A stretch of 64,000 bases of DNA from an uncultured Ectothiorhodospiraceae bacterium (GTDB lineage Bacteria; Pseudomonadota; Gammaproteobacteria; UBA9214). The stretch spans positions 1 through 64,000 of the forward strand of contig CAMYJI010000005.1 in the NCBI GenBank assembly GCA_947258545.1, given 5' to 3'. Both the position numbers and the translations under genes were made by a program. The notes beneath the pieces were generated by a model, which searched no databases, was not told the DNA's origin, and was given only the letters and a program-made list of their open reading frames with translations. This document shows, piece by piece, positions 53,712-63,937 of this stretch; the stretch's first letter is position 1; the number at the start of each line of letters is the position of its first letter.

Positions 53712-54052
53712 GGCGCCTCCTGCGAGGGCGCCTGAAGCGCTTCATTCAGTGCCGCATCAAAGCGGTCGCGGCGGGCCTCGGACTGCAACTCACAGTGGAA
53801 GCGCCCGTCCAGGTACAGGTACACGGCTGGCAGGTGGAAAACCCCGAACTCGTGCACCAGGGCCATGTCCTGCTGCACATTGACCTGGTAGAGGGCAAGG
53901 CCGGGGTGCGTGCGTGCATAGTCGAGCAGGAACCGTTTCCAGTGCCGGCAGGAGGCACAGCCCGGGGTCACAAACACCACCACCACCGGGCCCCGTGATT
54001 CCTCAAGACGGTCATGGAAATCGAACTGGTCGAGCGAGGTCATATCAGCCAT
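53708..54052 (-). CDS. Thioredoxin-like protein, CASC active site
   Basis: A 114-residue thioredoxin-fold protein with active-site segment VTPGCASCRHW (CASC instead of CGPC) at about residue 31 and cis-Pro segment HLPAVYLYLDG. There is no signal peptide, so it acts in the cytosol. First gene of the overlapping operon with ampD, the histidine phosphatase and the ROK kinase; the reason for this link is unknown. A second ATG at 54043 is possible. Confidence 0.82.
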   Translation of the reverse strand: MADMTSLDQFDFHDRLEESRGPVVVVFVTPGCASCRHWKRFLLDYARTHPGLALYQVNVQQDMALVHEFGVFHLPAVYLYLDGRFHCELQSEARRDRFDAALNEALQAPSQEAP

Positions 54053-54205
54053 TGCACCCGCGAGTATAACCCAGCCTGGCACCCCGGCGCGGCTGCAGGA
54101 CCATGGGCGGACCAATCAGGCCGGGCCGGGATGCTAGTATTCGCTCCATGGTGCGATCGGCTACAATAGTTTCCGTTCTGACATAACACCCTGCCCGGGG
54201 AACAC

Positions 54206-54883
54206 ATGATGCTTGCGAGAAAACTGTTTGTTGTCGTCTGTTTGTCCACCCTGATCAGCGGCCATGCCCTGGCCGAGACCCGCTATGTCAGCGACAGCCT
54301 GGAGATAACCATGCGCAGCGGCAAAAGCACCAGTCACGGGATCATCCGCATGCTGCGTAGCGGCACCGCGCTGACGGTACTCGAGACCGATAACGATTCC
54401 GGCTACAGTCGCGTGCGCACCAGGGACGGCAAGTCAGGCTGGGTGTTGTCACGCTTCCTTATGAAGGGTCAGGCCGCACGTGACAAGTTGGCGACTACCG
54501 AGAAGAAACTCGCAGAACTGGAACTTGAAAACAGCAAGCTGGAAACAACCATGGAGACGATAAGGGGGAAAATGAGTTCCATTGAAAAGGAACGCATGAA
54601 CCTCGACGGGGTAAACCGCACGGTCAGCCAGGAACTTGCCGAGATCAAGCGCACGGCATCGAGCGCGCTGGCCATAGATAGCGAGAACAAGGAGCTCAAG
54701 AGCCGTGTCGTAGCCCTGGAACGCAACCTTCAGACCCTGCACCAGGAAAATGAAGGCCTCAAGGACCGCACCGCCCGCGACTGGTTCATGGTCGGCGCCG
54801 CCGTCGTGCTGCTGGGCATCATTGTCGGCCTGATCATCCCGCGCATCCGCTGGCGCAAGAAATCCAGCTGGGACACGTTTTAA
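54206..54883 (+). CDS. TIGR04211-type SH3/coiled-coil membrane protein (YgiM-like)
   Basis: A 225-residue envelope protein: signal peptide (cut near ALA-ETRYVSD), a bacterial SH3 domain (about 24-90, with TRYVSDSLEITMRSGKS and GWVLSRFL), a long coiled coil (about 92-195) and a C-terminal membrane helix (WFMVGAAVVLLGIIVGLIIP) with basic cytoplasmic tail. The SH3 domain probably contacts peptidoglycan. The ATG at 54206 is followed by a second ATG; either may be used. Confidence 0.9.
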   Translation: MMLARKLFVVVCLSTLISGHALAETRYVSDSLEITMRSGKSTSHGIIRMLRSGTALTVLETDNDSGYSRVRTRDGKSGWVLSRFLMKGQAARDKLATTEKKLAELELENSKLETTMETIRGKMSSIEKERMNLDGVNRTVSQELAEIKRTASSALAIDSENKELKSRVVALERNLQTLHQENEGLKDRTARDWFMVGAAVVLLGIIVGLIIPRIRWRKKSSWDTF

Positions 54884-54898
54884 GGGCTAATACATCAG

Positions 54899-55229
54899 GC
54901 GCGGGAGCGGCCTCCTGGCCGCGATGATATACCAAACAATCGCGCCGAAGGACGGCGCTCCTACACGTAATAGATGTTTCCATCTCCTTCCCTGGCGCCC
55001 CTGTAGGAGCGGCCTCCCGGCCGCGATTGCATACGAGAGAATCACAGCGATTGATGTTTCCATCTCCTTCCGTGGCGCCCCCTGTAGGAGCGGCCTCCTG
55101 GCCGCGATTGCATACGAGAGAATCACAGCGATTGATGTTTCCATCTCCTTCCGTGGCGCCCCCTGTAGGAGCGGCCTCCCGGCCGCGATGACGTATCATG
55201 CAATCGCGCCGGAGGACGGCGCTCCTACA
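54899..55229. repeat. REP array with 81-bp tandem period
   Basis: In the gap between convergent genes, REP-type units TGTAGGAGCGGCCTCC...GGCCGCGA begin at 55002, 55083 and 55164, exactly 81 bp apart; the intervening spacers (CATACGAGAGAATCACAGCG, TTTCCATCTCCTTCCGTGGC) are nearly identical. A degenerate head unit lies at 54900. Inverted cap elements AATCGCGCCG(A/G)AGGACGGCGC followed by TCCTACA occur at 54938-54965 and 55202-55229. Open frames through the array are artefacts of the 81-bp (27-codon) period. Confidence 0.95.
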
Positions 55230-55236
55230 TCATTTC

Positions 55237-56916
<1,680 letters not shown>

Positions 56917-57106
56917 ATCCAGGAAACCTCTAAATTAATTTACAAATAACTCAATTCACAAAATCTCTGCATTCTGGTACTGCATTGTCATAGCAAGGGT
57001 GCGCCATACCCATCATGAAATGTCTGCTTGCCCATGTTTCCTGGGCGTACACTGCATCCAAAAAATAAGTCGTTAAATAATCAGGGCATTCTTAGTCTGG
57101 AGAATA

Positions 57107-57195
57107 ATTATCTTTGCGTCCTTAGCGCCTTTGCGGTGATGCCTTTGCGGTGATATTTATTTAATGGTCTTCGCTGCGCCCTCGGCGCCTCTGCG
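57107..57195. repeat. Degenerate CTTTGCGG-type repeats
   Basis: Three partial copies of the repeat seen at 21249-21492: CTTTGCGTCCTTAGCGCC, TTTGCGGTGATGCCTTTGCGG and CTTCGCTGCGCCCTCGGC. They lie in the 640-bp gap between ilvD and the sulfur operon. The rest of 56917-57479 shows no gene; GC falls toward the operon promoter. Confidence 0.65.
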
Positions 57196-57479
57196 GTAAA
57201 AACCCCGGTGCACCCAACGAACACGTCCAGGCGAGCAGACGACCGCTCCAAATGACCGGTCATTGTACCGACCTCACCGTCTCGCCATAAACAACCCCCT
57301 ATGGATCCGCCCGGCTGACGCAACCGGGCCACGTAGACCCGTCCCGAACAGGGGATAACGGCTACCTGGAGACGGGGCCGTAAATGTGCCAAATAATTGG
57401 CTCTGTAATCGTCATATTATTATTAGTATTCAATAAGCTATATCCGTTCTGAACTGGTAGTTTTGGGAACCTATTTGAC

Positions 57480-57507
57480 TTGATTATTGTCTTAATTAAT
57501 GTACAAT
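57480..57507 (+). promoter_or_regulatory. Probable sigma-70 promoter of the sulfur operon
   Basis: TTGATT (57480-57485), a 16-bp spacer and TACAAT (57502-57507) in a strongly AT-rich stretch, about 50 bp before the small membrane protein ATG. Position and orientation fit transcription of that gene, the rhodanese and the persulfide dioxygenase. Confidence 0.6.
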
Positions 57508-57558
57508 ATAAGCAGATGGTTAAATTCTTATGTTCTTAACCATTGAAGGAGGTGTGAT

Positions 57559-57711
57559 ATGTACTTTGACAATCTGACTTGGGTTTCTTTGATTATTTTC
57601 GTTGTTGCGCTGGGCAGTTTCATCTATTCATGCATCGTGCGCAACTGCCTGACCAATGATCATCGGACACGCAATCAGTCTTCGCAAAGCACGCATCCGA
57701 ACATCAGGTAG
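57559..57711 (+). CDS. Small single-pass membrane protein, 50 residues
   Basis: A 50-codon gene with a near-perfect ribosome site (GAAGGAGGTGTGAT directly before ATG). One hydrophobic helix (VSLIIFVVALGSFIYSCIV, residues 9-27) has two cysteines at its inner end (SCIVRNC), followed by a polar tail. It is 25 bp upstream of the rhodanese gene. I do not recognise a family. The Cys pair could take part in sulfur transfer or metal binding; that is speculation. Confidence 0.7.
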   Translation: MYFDNLTWVSLIIFVVALGSFIYSCIVRNCLTNDHRTRNQSSQSTHPNIR

Positions 57712-57736
57712 GTAAACGGACTAACAGAGGCTAACC

Positions 57737-58030
57737 ATGTACCAACCGACAATCACCGTTGCTGACGCAAGAGAGCTGATCGAGCAGGGCGCGCAATTGG
57801 TAGATGTGCGTAACCCGCAGGAATACCGGCACAGTCCCGTGCCCGGCTCGGTCAATATTCCGTTACCGGTGATCCAGCAGGCGCTGAAGCAGCTGGACAA
57901 AGAGGCGCCGGTGCTGCTGTATTGCAGCAGCGGGCAGCGCAGCGGTGTCGCCAAGGGTCTGCTCGAGGCATACGGCTTCTCACGGGTCCATAACCTGGGT
58001 TCCTGCACTTCACTGCTCGGGCGCGATTAG
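57737..58030 (+). CDS. Rhodanese-like sulfurtransferase
   Basis: A 97-residue single-domain rhodanese. It starts with TITVADARELIEQGAQLVDVRNPQEY and has the active-site loop YCSSGQRSG (catalytic Cys, about residue 63), with the tail of the domain intact. The active Cys carries sulfane sulfur between thiosulfate or persulfide donors and acceptors. Placed 35 bp before a persulfide dioxygenase, a known functional pairing. Confidence 0.92.
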   Translation: MYQPTITVADARELIEQGAQLVDVRNPQEYRHSPVPGSVNIPLPVIQQALKQLDKEAPVLLYCSSGQRSGVAKGLLEAYGFSRVHNLGSCTSLLGRD

Positions 58031-58065
58031 CCGCACGGGACGGGCACTGCCAGCCAGACACCGCC

Positions 58066-58779
58066 ATGGAAGTACACCAGCTATTCGATCCCAAAACCAG
58101 CAGTTATACCTACCTGCTGTGGGACGATGCTTCGCGTCAAGCGGCGCTGATCGACCCTGTCCATGACCAGGTCTCGCGTGATATCCGGCTGCTCAGAGAA
58201 CTCGACCTGAAGCTGCTATACACGCTTGAAACGCATGTCCATGCCGATCATATCACCGGCTCGGGTTTGCTCAGGGAGAGCCTGAATTCGCTTGTCCTGG
58301 TACACGAGGACTGCGGTTCGAAATGTGCCGACATCCTGGTGAAAGACGACGACCTGATTCCGCTGGGTGCGGGGAAAATCCGCGTCATGCACACCCCTGG
58401 CCATACCCCGGGTGACGTGAGCTACCTGATCCCGGGCATCGCATTCACCGGTGACACCCTGCTGATCCGCGGTTGTGGACGCACCGATTTCCAGTCCGGA
58501 GATCCCGGCACCCTGTACGATTCAATCACCCGGAAGCTGTTTACACTGCCCGACGACACCATCGTCTATCCGGGACATGACTACGATGGCCGCTCGTATA
58601 CGACCATCGGCGAGGAAAAGTCACTCAATCCGCGTGTCGGCAAGGGGAAATCGCGTGCCGATTTCATCTCCATCATGAACAATCTTAAGCTTGATCCGCC
58701 GCAATTCATTCATGAGGCCCTGCCCAGCAATCTGCGCTGTGGCATCACTGAATACGAACAGGGCACCCTGCACCACTAG
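58066..58779 (+). CDS. Persulfide dioxygenase / ETHE1-like MBL-fold protein
   Basis: A 237-residue metallo-beta-lactamase-fold enzyme that oxidises glutathione persulfide to sulfite. Metal ligands are in ETHVHADHITGS (about residue 56), HTPGHTPGDVSYL (about 110), FTGDTLLIRGCGRTDFQ (about 128) and YPGHDYDGR (about 168), and the family-typical GRTDFQ is present. With the upstream rhodanese it forms a sulfide/persulfide detoxification or oxidation unit. Confidence 0.93.
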   Translation: MEVHQLFDPKTSSYTYLLWDDASRQAALIDPVHDQVSRDIRLLRELDLKLLYTLETHVHADHITGSGLLRESLNSLVLVHEDCGSKCADILVKDDDLIPLGAGKIRVMHTPGHTPGDVSYLIPGIAFTGDTLLIRGCGRTDFQSGDPGTLYDSITRKLFTLPDDTIVYPGHDYDGRSYTTIGEEKSLNPRVGKGKSRADFISIMNNLKLDPPQFIHEALPSNLRCGITEYEQGTLHH

Positions 58780-58993
58780 CACCGCCTGCGGTCCGTGTGG
58801 GGCCGTGTTGCCTGACTGCCCTGGGACCCACCGCGGCAACCGGCCATCCGGCCGCACTGCCTGCCGCCTCAAATCCCTATCAAGATTGCCTCGAGGCAGC
58901 CGATTATTATTCTGATATCAGCCCGTTTTGAACGTGACCAGGTCACGGCAAGCGGCCGCCCTGTCCCGGACACAAACTGAACTGAAACAGAGC

Positions 58994-60967
58994 ATGAAAA
59001 ACAATACCCGCCTGCTCATCAGTACTGGCCTACTGGCTCTACCCGTGCTGATCTTCATGCTGGTGTCTGTTTCACTGGTCCAGTTACATGCCAGCACCCA
59101 GAACATGGCCCGGCTGGTCGAGGTCACTAATCTCAAGACCGCCATAGCCAACGACATGCGTGACGCCATCCGCCTGCGCACCAATAGCCTCGACATCATG
59201 CGCCTGACCGGCAGTCCCGGCGAACGCGACATGGAATACCGGGAATTCATGCGCCACGAAGGGAACTACTGGGCCGCGCGTGAAAAGCTGATCGGCCTCG
59301 GCATGGACGCCACAGAGTACGAGATTCATCAGGAACTCACCAGGCTCGCACAGGCAGCACAATCCTACAATGACGACATCTCCGAGAAACTCCAGGGGTC
59401 CGCGGCTGTCGGGGACCTTGCGGCCTCCATATCAATGGCTGCAAAACACCAGAATCAAATTCTCGAACAGCTGGACCAGCTGGTCGTCCTGGAACAGGAA
59501 AACTCACTCGCGGTACTTTCCGCCAATCAACAGCACTACAGGGGAACCCGCAAACTACTGCTCACACTAGTCGGGATCGCCCTGGTGTTCTGCATCCTGG
59601 TCGCCAGGATTGTCATCCAGCGCGTCAACACAAAAAACCAGAAACTGAATTACGAAGCGTCACATGACACCCTCACAGGCCTGATCAACCGTCGCGCATT
59701 CGAAAAACGGATTAAACGGGCCATCCGTCAGGCCCGGACACAAGCTGTCACCCACACGCTGCTGTACCTGGATCTTGACCAGTTCCGGCTTGTCAACGAC
59801 ACCTACGGTCTCAGGGCGGGGGACGAACTCCTGCAACAACTCGGCCAGCTGCTGCTTAGTTCAGTACGCCAGCGCGACACTCTAAGCCGTCTAGGTGCCG
59901 ACGAATTCGGAATGCTGCTGGAAAATTGTCCCCTGGAAAAAGCCGTACAAATCGCCAACAACCTGCTCAGTGCCGTTGAGAGATTTCAGTTCACCTGGGG
60001 TGACAGTTCGTTCACACCGACTGTCAGCATCGGTATGGTGCCGATCAACCGCAACACGAGTGGTCCCGAAAAGGTCATGACCGCGGCTGATTCCGCCTGT
60101 TTTATCGCCAAGCAGGCCGGTCACAACCAGCTACAGATCGCGCACCTCGGGGACCCGGACCTGCAGGAGCAGCATAGTCAGATGCAATGGGCATCGCGCC
60201 TGACCAGGGCACTTGAAGAGGATCACTTCACCCTCTACTTCCAGCCCATCAATGCCTGTAACGGCAAATCCAAACGTGACAAGCATATCGAGATACTCTT
60301 ACGCATGGTTGACGATAATGGCCTGGAGGTCACACCAGCGGTATTCCTGCCTGCAGGCGAGAAGCACCAACTGGCCGCTGACATCGACCGCTGGGTGATC
60401 AGAAATGCGCTGGTCTGGCTGTCTCAGGAGAACGCGTCCAGTCACTGGCCCATCAGGATTGCCATCAACCTGTCCGGACAGTCGATAAACGATCCGTCCA
60501 TGCTGAAATACATCATCGATCAAAAAAATGAACTCGGGGTGAATCCGGAACAGGTCTGTTTCGAGATCACCGAGTCTGCTGCCTTCACCAACATCGCCAC
60601 GGCCACGAGCTTCATGCTGACGCTGCGCGGTTGCGGCTTCAAGTTTTCACTCGACGACTTCGGCGGCACCCTCTCCTCGTTTGTCTACCTGAAGAAACTC
60701 CCGGTCGACTACATCAAGATCGATGGCACCTTCACCCGCGATATACTGACCGACCCCATCGACCGTGCCATGGTGAAGTCCATCAATATAATGGGCCACC
60801 TGCTCGGCAAGCAGACCATTGCCGAGGGTATTGAAACCACGGATGTCGTCGATGAACTGAAACGCATCGGGGTCGACTATATCGCTGGCTACGCCTACAG
60901 TCAGCCAAAGCCCCTGGAAGAATTCACCCGGGTCATGGGGCCACGCCTGATGGTAGTCTCGTCGTGA
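58994..60967 (+). CDS. Membrane GGDEF/EAL cyclic-di-GMP protein
   Basis: A 657-residue inner-membrane regulator. Two helices (ISTGLLALPVLIFMLVSVSLV and LLLTLVGIALVFCILVARIVI) flank a periplasmic helical sensor (about 45-190). The GGDEF domain carries RLGADEFGMLLE, a GADEF variant that may be weak or inactive. The EAL domain has EILLRM in place of EALLR but keeps the catalytic set (INLSGQSIND, EITES, LDDFGG, YIKIDG, AEGIE). It is therefore probably a phosphodiesterase. A TTG at 58928 would add 22 residues; the ATG at 58994 gives a normal N-terminus. Confidence 0.88.
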   Translation: MKNNTRLLISTGLLALPVLIFMLVSVSLVQLHASTQNMARLVEVTNLKTAIANDMRDAIRLRTNSLDIMRLTGSPGERDMEYREFMRHEGNYWAAREKLIGLGMDATEYEIHQELTRLAQAAQSYNDDISEKLQGSAAVGDLAASISMAAKHQNQILEQLDQLVVLEQENSLAVLSANQQHYRGTRKLLLTLVGIALVFCILVARIVIQRVNTKNQKLNYEASHDTLTGLINRRAFEKRIKRAIRQARTQAVTHTLLYLDLDQFRLVNDTYGLRAGDELLQQLGQLLLSSVRQRDTLSRLGADEFGMLLENCPLEKAVQIANNLLSAVERFQFTWGDSSFTPTVSIGMVPINRNTSGPEKVMTAADSACFIAKQAGHNQLQIAHLGDPDLQEQHSQMQWASRLTRALEEDHFTLYFQPINACNGKSKRDKHIEILLRMVDDNGLEVTPAVFLPAGEKHQLAADIDRWVIRNALVWLSQENASSHWPIRIAINLSGQSINDPSMLKYIIDQKNELGVNPEQVCFEITESAAFTNIATATSFMLTLRGCGFKFSLDDFGGTLSSFVYLKKLPVDYIKIDGTFTRDILTDPIDRAMVKSINIMGHLLGKQTIAEGIETTDVVDELKRIGVDYIAGYAYSQPKPLEEFTRVMGPRLMVVSS

Positions 60968-61123
60968 CCACCCTGTCTGACCGGACGCAATACAGCCCGC
61001 TAGACAAACCAAGCCCATAAAATCCTTTCCTGCAACGCATAAAACGTTATCCTTGCAGTAACAGCAGAGTTTCTGCACAGGCACGGCCACGGCCGTCATT
61101 CAAAATCCTGAAGAACATCGACG

Positions 61124-62272
61124 ATGATCACCACTCCTGCCCTGTTCGACATGATCGCGGCGCTGGTCGGCACCCCATCGATCAGCAGTGTCAGCCCGAA
61201 ACTGGACCAGGGAAACCTCAAGGTCATCGACCTGCTGGCCGGCTGGCTGGACGCTGCCGGTTTCGAGGTCGAGGTCATGCCCCTGCTGGGGATGCCCGCC
61301 AAGGCCAATCTGGTGGCCACGCTGGGTCGCGGTCCCGGCGGGCTGGTGCTCTCCGGGCATACCGACACCGTGGCCTTCGACGCAGGCCGCTGGACATATA
61401 ACCCGTTTGAACTCACCCGGACCGACAACCGCCTCTACGGCCTGGGCACCTCCGACATGAAGGCCTTCCTGGCCCTGGCCATCGAGGCATTGCGCGATAT
61501 CCGGCCTGCCGATCTGCGTGAGCCGGTCATCCTGCTGGCCACGGCGGACGAGGAGACCAGCATGGCCGGGGCCAAGGCGCTGGTCGAACGGGGCATCCCG
61601 CAGGCACGTCATGCATTGATCGGCGAGCCCACCGGGCTGCGCCCCGTAAGGATGCACAAGGGTATCCTAATGGAAGCCATTCACCTGCAGGGCCGCTCGG
61701 GACATTCCAGCGATCCGGCACTCGGCAACAGCGCGCTGGAGGCAATGCACACGGTCATTGGCGCCCTGATGGCCTGGCGTGCGCAACTGCAGGACGAGTA
61801 CCGCAACCCACTGTTCGCAGTCCCGGTCCCCACACTCAACCTCGGGCATATCCACGGCGGTGACAATCCGAACCGCATCTGTGCAGACTGTGAACTGCAT
61901 ATTGATCTGCGCCCGCTGCCCGGCATGGAGCTGGAAGAGCTGCGCGCTGGCATCCACACCTGTGTCAACCGCAGCCTGCAGGACACCGGCATCCGGGTGA
62001 CGTTCGAGTCGCTGTTCGACGGCATCCCGGCCATGGAAACCGCTACCGATGCCGAGATCATTCGTGTCACCGAGAAACTGACCGGTCATGCCGCCGGGTC
62101 TGTGGCCTTCGGCACCGAGGCCCCGTACCTGCAGCAGCTGGGTATGAACACGGTTGTCCTCGGTCCGGGTGACATCGCGCAGGCACATCAACCGGACGAA
62201 TACCTCGCGCTGGACCGCCTGAATCCGACCATCGGGCTGCTTCGCGATCTGATCAAAAGCGTTTGTACCTGA
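61124..62272 (+). CDS. argE: Acetylornithine deacetylase
   Basis: Removes the acetyl group from N-acetylornithine in arginine synthesis. The 382-residue M20 enzyme has metal ligands in LSGHTDTV, GLGTSDMKAF, ATADEETSMAGA, IGEPTGL and the late GDIAQAHQPDEYL. It lies 42 bp upstream of argA and is probably cotranscribed. Possession of both argE and argA indicates the linear arginine pathway, with ArgC encoded at 15-16 kb. Confidence 0.95.
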   Translation: MITTPALFDMIAALVGTPSISSVSPKLDQGNLKVIDLLAGWLDAAGFEVEVMPLLGMPAKANLVATLGRGPGGLVLSGHTDTVAFDAGRWTYNPFELTRTDNRLYGLGTSDMKAFLALAIEALRDIRPADLREPVILLATADEETSMAGAKALVERGIPQARHALIGEPTGLRPVRMHKGILMEAIHLQGRSGHSSDPALGNSALEAMHTVIGALMAWRAQLQDEYRNPLFAVPVPTLNLGHIHGGDNPNRICADCELHIDLRPLPGMELEELRAGIHTCVNRSLQDTGIRVTFESLFDGIPAMETATDAEIIRVTEKLTGHAAGSVAFGTEAPYLQQLGMNTVVLGPGDIAQAHQPDEYLALDRLNPTIGLLRDLIKSVCT

Positions 62273-62314
62273 CGCGTGCACTTGCTATAAACATCGGAAC
62301 AGGAATGTTTGATC

Positions 62315-63640
62315 ATGGCTGCAAAAGACTGGCATAAAAACTTCATCGACGGCTTTCGTCTCTCGGCACCGTATATTCATGCACACCGTGGACGCACCTT
62401 CGTAATTGTATTCGGCGGTGAAGCGGTCGCTGATCCGCTGTTCTCCGGGTTGGTGCATGACATAGCGCTACTGCACAGCCTGGGGATCCGCCTGGTGCTG
62501 GTACACGGTGCACGCCCGCAGATCGAAACCCGGCTGAAGGCGCGCGGTGTCCGGCTGGAATACGTCGGCGGCCTGCGCATTACCGGCGACGCGGCACTCG
62601 AGTGCGTCAAGGAGGCGGTCGGTACCGTGCGTGTCGAGATCGAGGCGCTGCTGTCAATGGGACTTGCCAACACACCCATGGCAGGCGCCCGCATCGGCGC
62701 CAGCTCGGGAAACTTTGTCACCGCCCGGCCGCTCGGCATTCGTGACGGCATCGATTATTGCCATACTGGCGAGGTCCGGCGCATCGACGCTGCGGCCATC
62801 CAGCGGCACCTCGATGACCGCAGGATCGTGCTGCTCTCCGCCCTGGGTTATTCACCCACCGGCGAGGTCTTCAATATCAGTGCGGAGGATGTCGCCACGG
62901 CCGCGGCAACCGAGCTGCAGGCCGACAAGCTGGTCCTGATCACCGAGGGGCCCGAGCTGCGGGACAGCCAGCGGCGCCCGTTATCGCAGCTGTCATTGAC
63001 CGAGGCCAGCGCCCTGCTGCAATCGCGCCGGCGCCTGCCTGAAGACACCACCCGGCAGCTGGAACACGCGGTTTATGCCTGCCGTCACGGCGTCGGGCGC
63101 ATCCACCTGGTCAGCCGGCGCAAGGACGGCGCCTTGCTACTGGAGCTGTTCACACGTGACGGCAGCGGCACCCTGATCACGGCGGAAATCTATGAAGGCC
63201 TGCGCCAGGCCGTTATCGAGGACGTCGGCGGCATCCTCGAGCTGATCAAGCCGCTTGAAGAGGAAGGCATCCTGGTCAAGCGTTCCCGGGAATTACTGGA
63301 GATGGAGATCGATCATTTCCTGGTCACCGAACGGGACGGGACCATCATCGCCTGTGCCGCACTCTACCCCGGGGAGCGGGGTCACCACGCCGAACTGGCC
63401 TGCCTGGCGGTGCACCCCGACTATCGAAACCAGGGGCGTGGCGATGCCTTGCTGGAGGCCATCGAGGACAAGGCGGCGCGGACCGGGGTGGAGACCCTGT
63501 TCGTGCTGACGACGCGTACTGCCCACTGGTTCCGGGAGCGCGGCTTCGCGCCGGGCGACATCGGCCAGCTGCCGGGGCGGAAAAAGGACCTGTATAACTA
63601 CCAGCGCAAGTCCCGGGTCTACCTGAAGACGCTGGGCTGA
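62315..63640 (+). CDS. argA: Amino-acid N-acetyltransferase (N-acetylglutamate synthase)
   Basis: First step of arginine synthesis, acetylating glutamate. The 441-residue protein has the amino-acid-kinase-like N-terminal domain (FVIVFGGEAV, LVLVHGARPQIE, GASSGNFVTARPLG) and a C-terminal GNAT domain (ELACLAVHPDYRNQGRGDALLEAIE). Length and layout match E. coli/Pseudomonas ArgA. The kinase-like domain normally binds the inhibitor arginine. ATG at 62315 chosen; upstream frame adds only two residues. Confidence 0.96.
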   Translation: MAAKDWHKNFIDGFRLSAPYIHAHRGRTFVIVFGGEAVADPLFSGLVHDIALLHSLGIRLVLVHGARPQIETRLKARGVRLEYVGGLRITGDAALECVKEAVGTVRVEIEALLSMGLANTPMAGARIGASSGNFVTARPLGIRDGIDYCHTGEVRRIDAAAIQRHLDDRRIVLLSALGYSPTGEVFNISAEDVATAAATELQADKLVLITEGPELRDSQRRPLSQLSLTEASALLQSRRRLPEDTTRQLEHAVYACRHGVGRIHLVSRRKDGALLLELFTRDGSGTLITAEIYEGLRQAVIEDVGGILELIKPLEEEGILVKRSRELLEMEIDHFLVTERDGTIIACAALYPGERGHHAELACLAVHPDYRNQGRGDALLEAIEDKAARTGVETLFVLTTRTAHWFRERGFAPGDIGQLPGRKKDLYNYQRKSRVYLKTLG

Positions 63641-63703
63641 GATCGGCCTGCAGTGATTAGACCGTTATGGCCGCGCACGGATACACATGGAATCAAATAT
63701 CCT

Positions 63704-63866
63704 TGTAGGAGCGGTCCCCTGACCGCGATTATCCACACAAATAATTGCGCCTGTAGGAGCGGTCCCCTGACCGCGATTATCCACACAAATAATCGCGCCT
63801 GTAGGAGCGGTCCCCTGACCGCGATTATCCACACAAATAATCGCGCCGAAGGCCGGCGCTCCTACA
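63704..63866. repeat. REP array with 48-bp tandem period
   Basis: Units TGTAGGAGCGGTCCCCTGAC followed by CGCGATTAT begin at 63704, 63752 and 63800, exactly 48 bp apart, with nearly identical spacers (CCACACAAATAATCGCGCC). The array is closed by an inverted cap, AATCGCGCCGAAGGCCGGCG followed by CTCCTACA (63839-63866), as in the array at 54.9-55.2 kb. It lies between argA and a convergent gene. Confidence 0.95.
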
Positions 63867-63937
63867 ATGTTTTTTTATCTTTCCGTGCGCTTCCGTGGCT
63901 TCCGTGGCAAGAATTATCTTGATACACGTTTCACCCT

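Noticed and set aside
54834-55199. Minus-strand open frame of 121 codons with repeated GREAAPTGGATEGDG units
   Set aside because: It is produced by the 81-bp REP array, whose length is a multiple of three; no ribosome site and no coding signal outside the repeats.
54899-55229. Possible CRISPR array (regular 81-bp spacing)
   Set aside because: The spacers are copies of one another and the palindromic units belong to the TGTAGGAGCG REP family; no cas genes are present. The same holds for 63704-63866.
63619-63834. Minus-strand open frame with repeated WIIAVRGPLLQ units
   Set aside because: Artefact of the 48-bp REP array.
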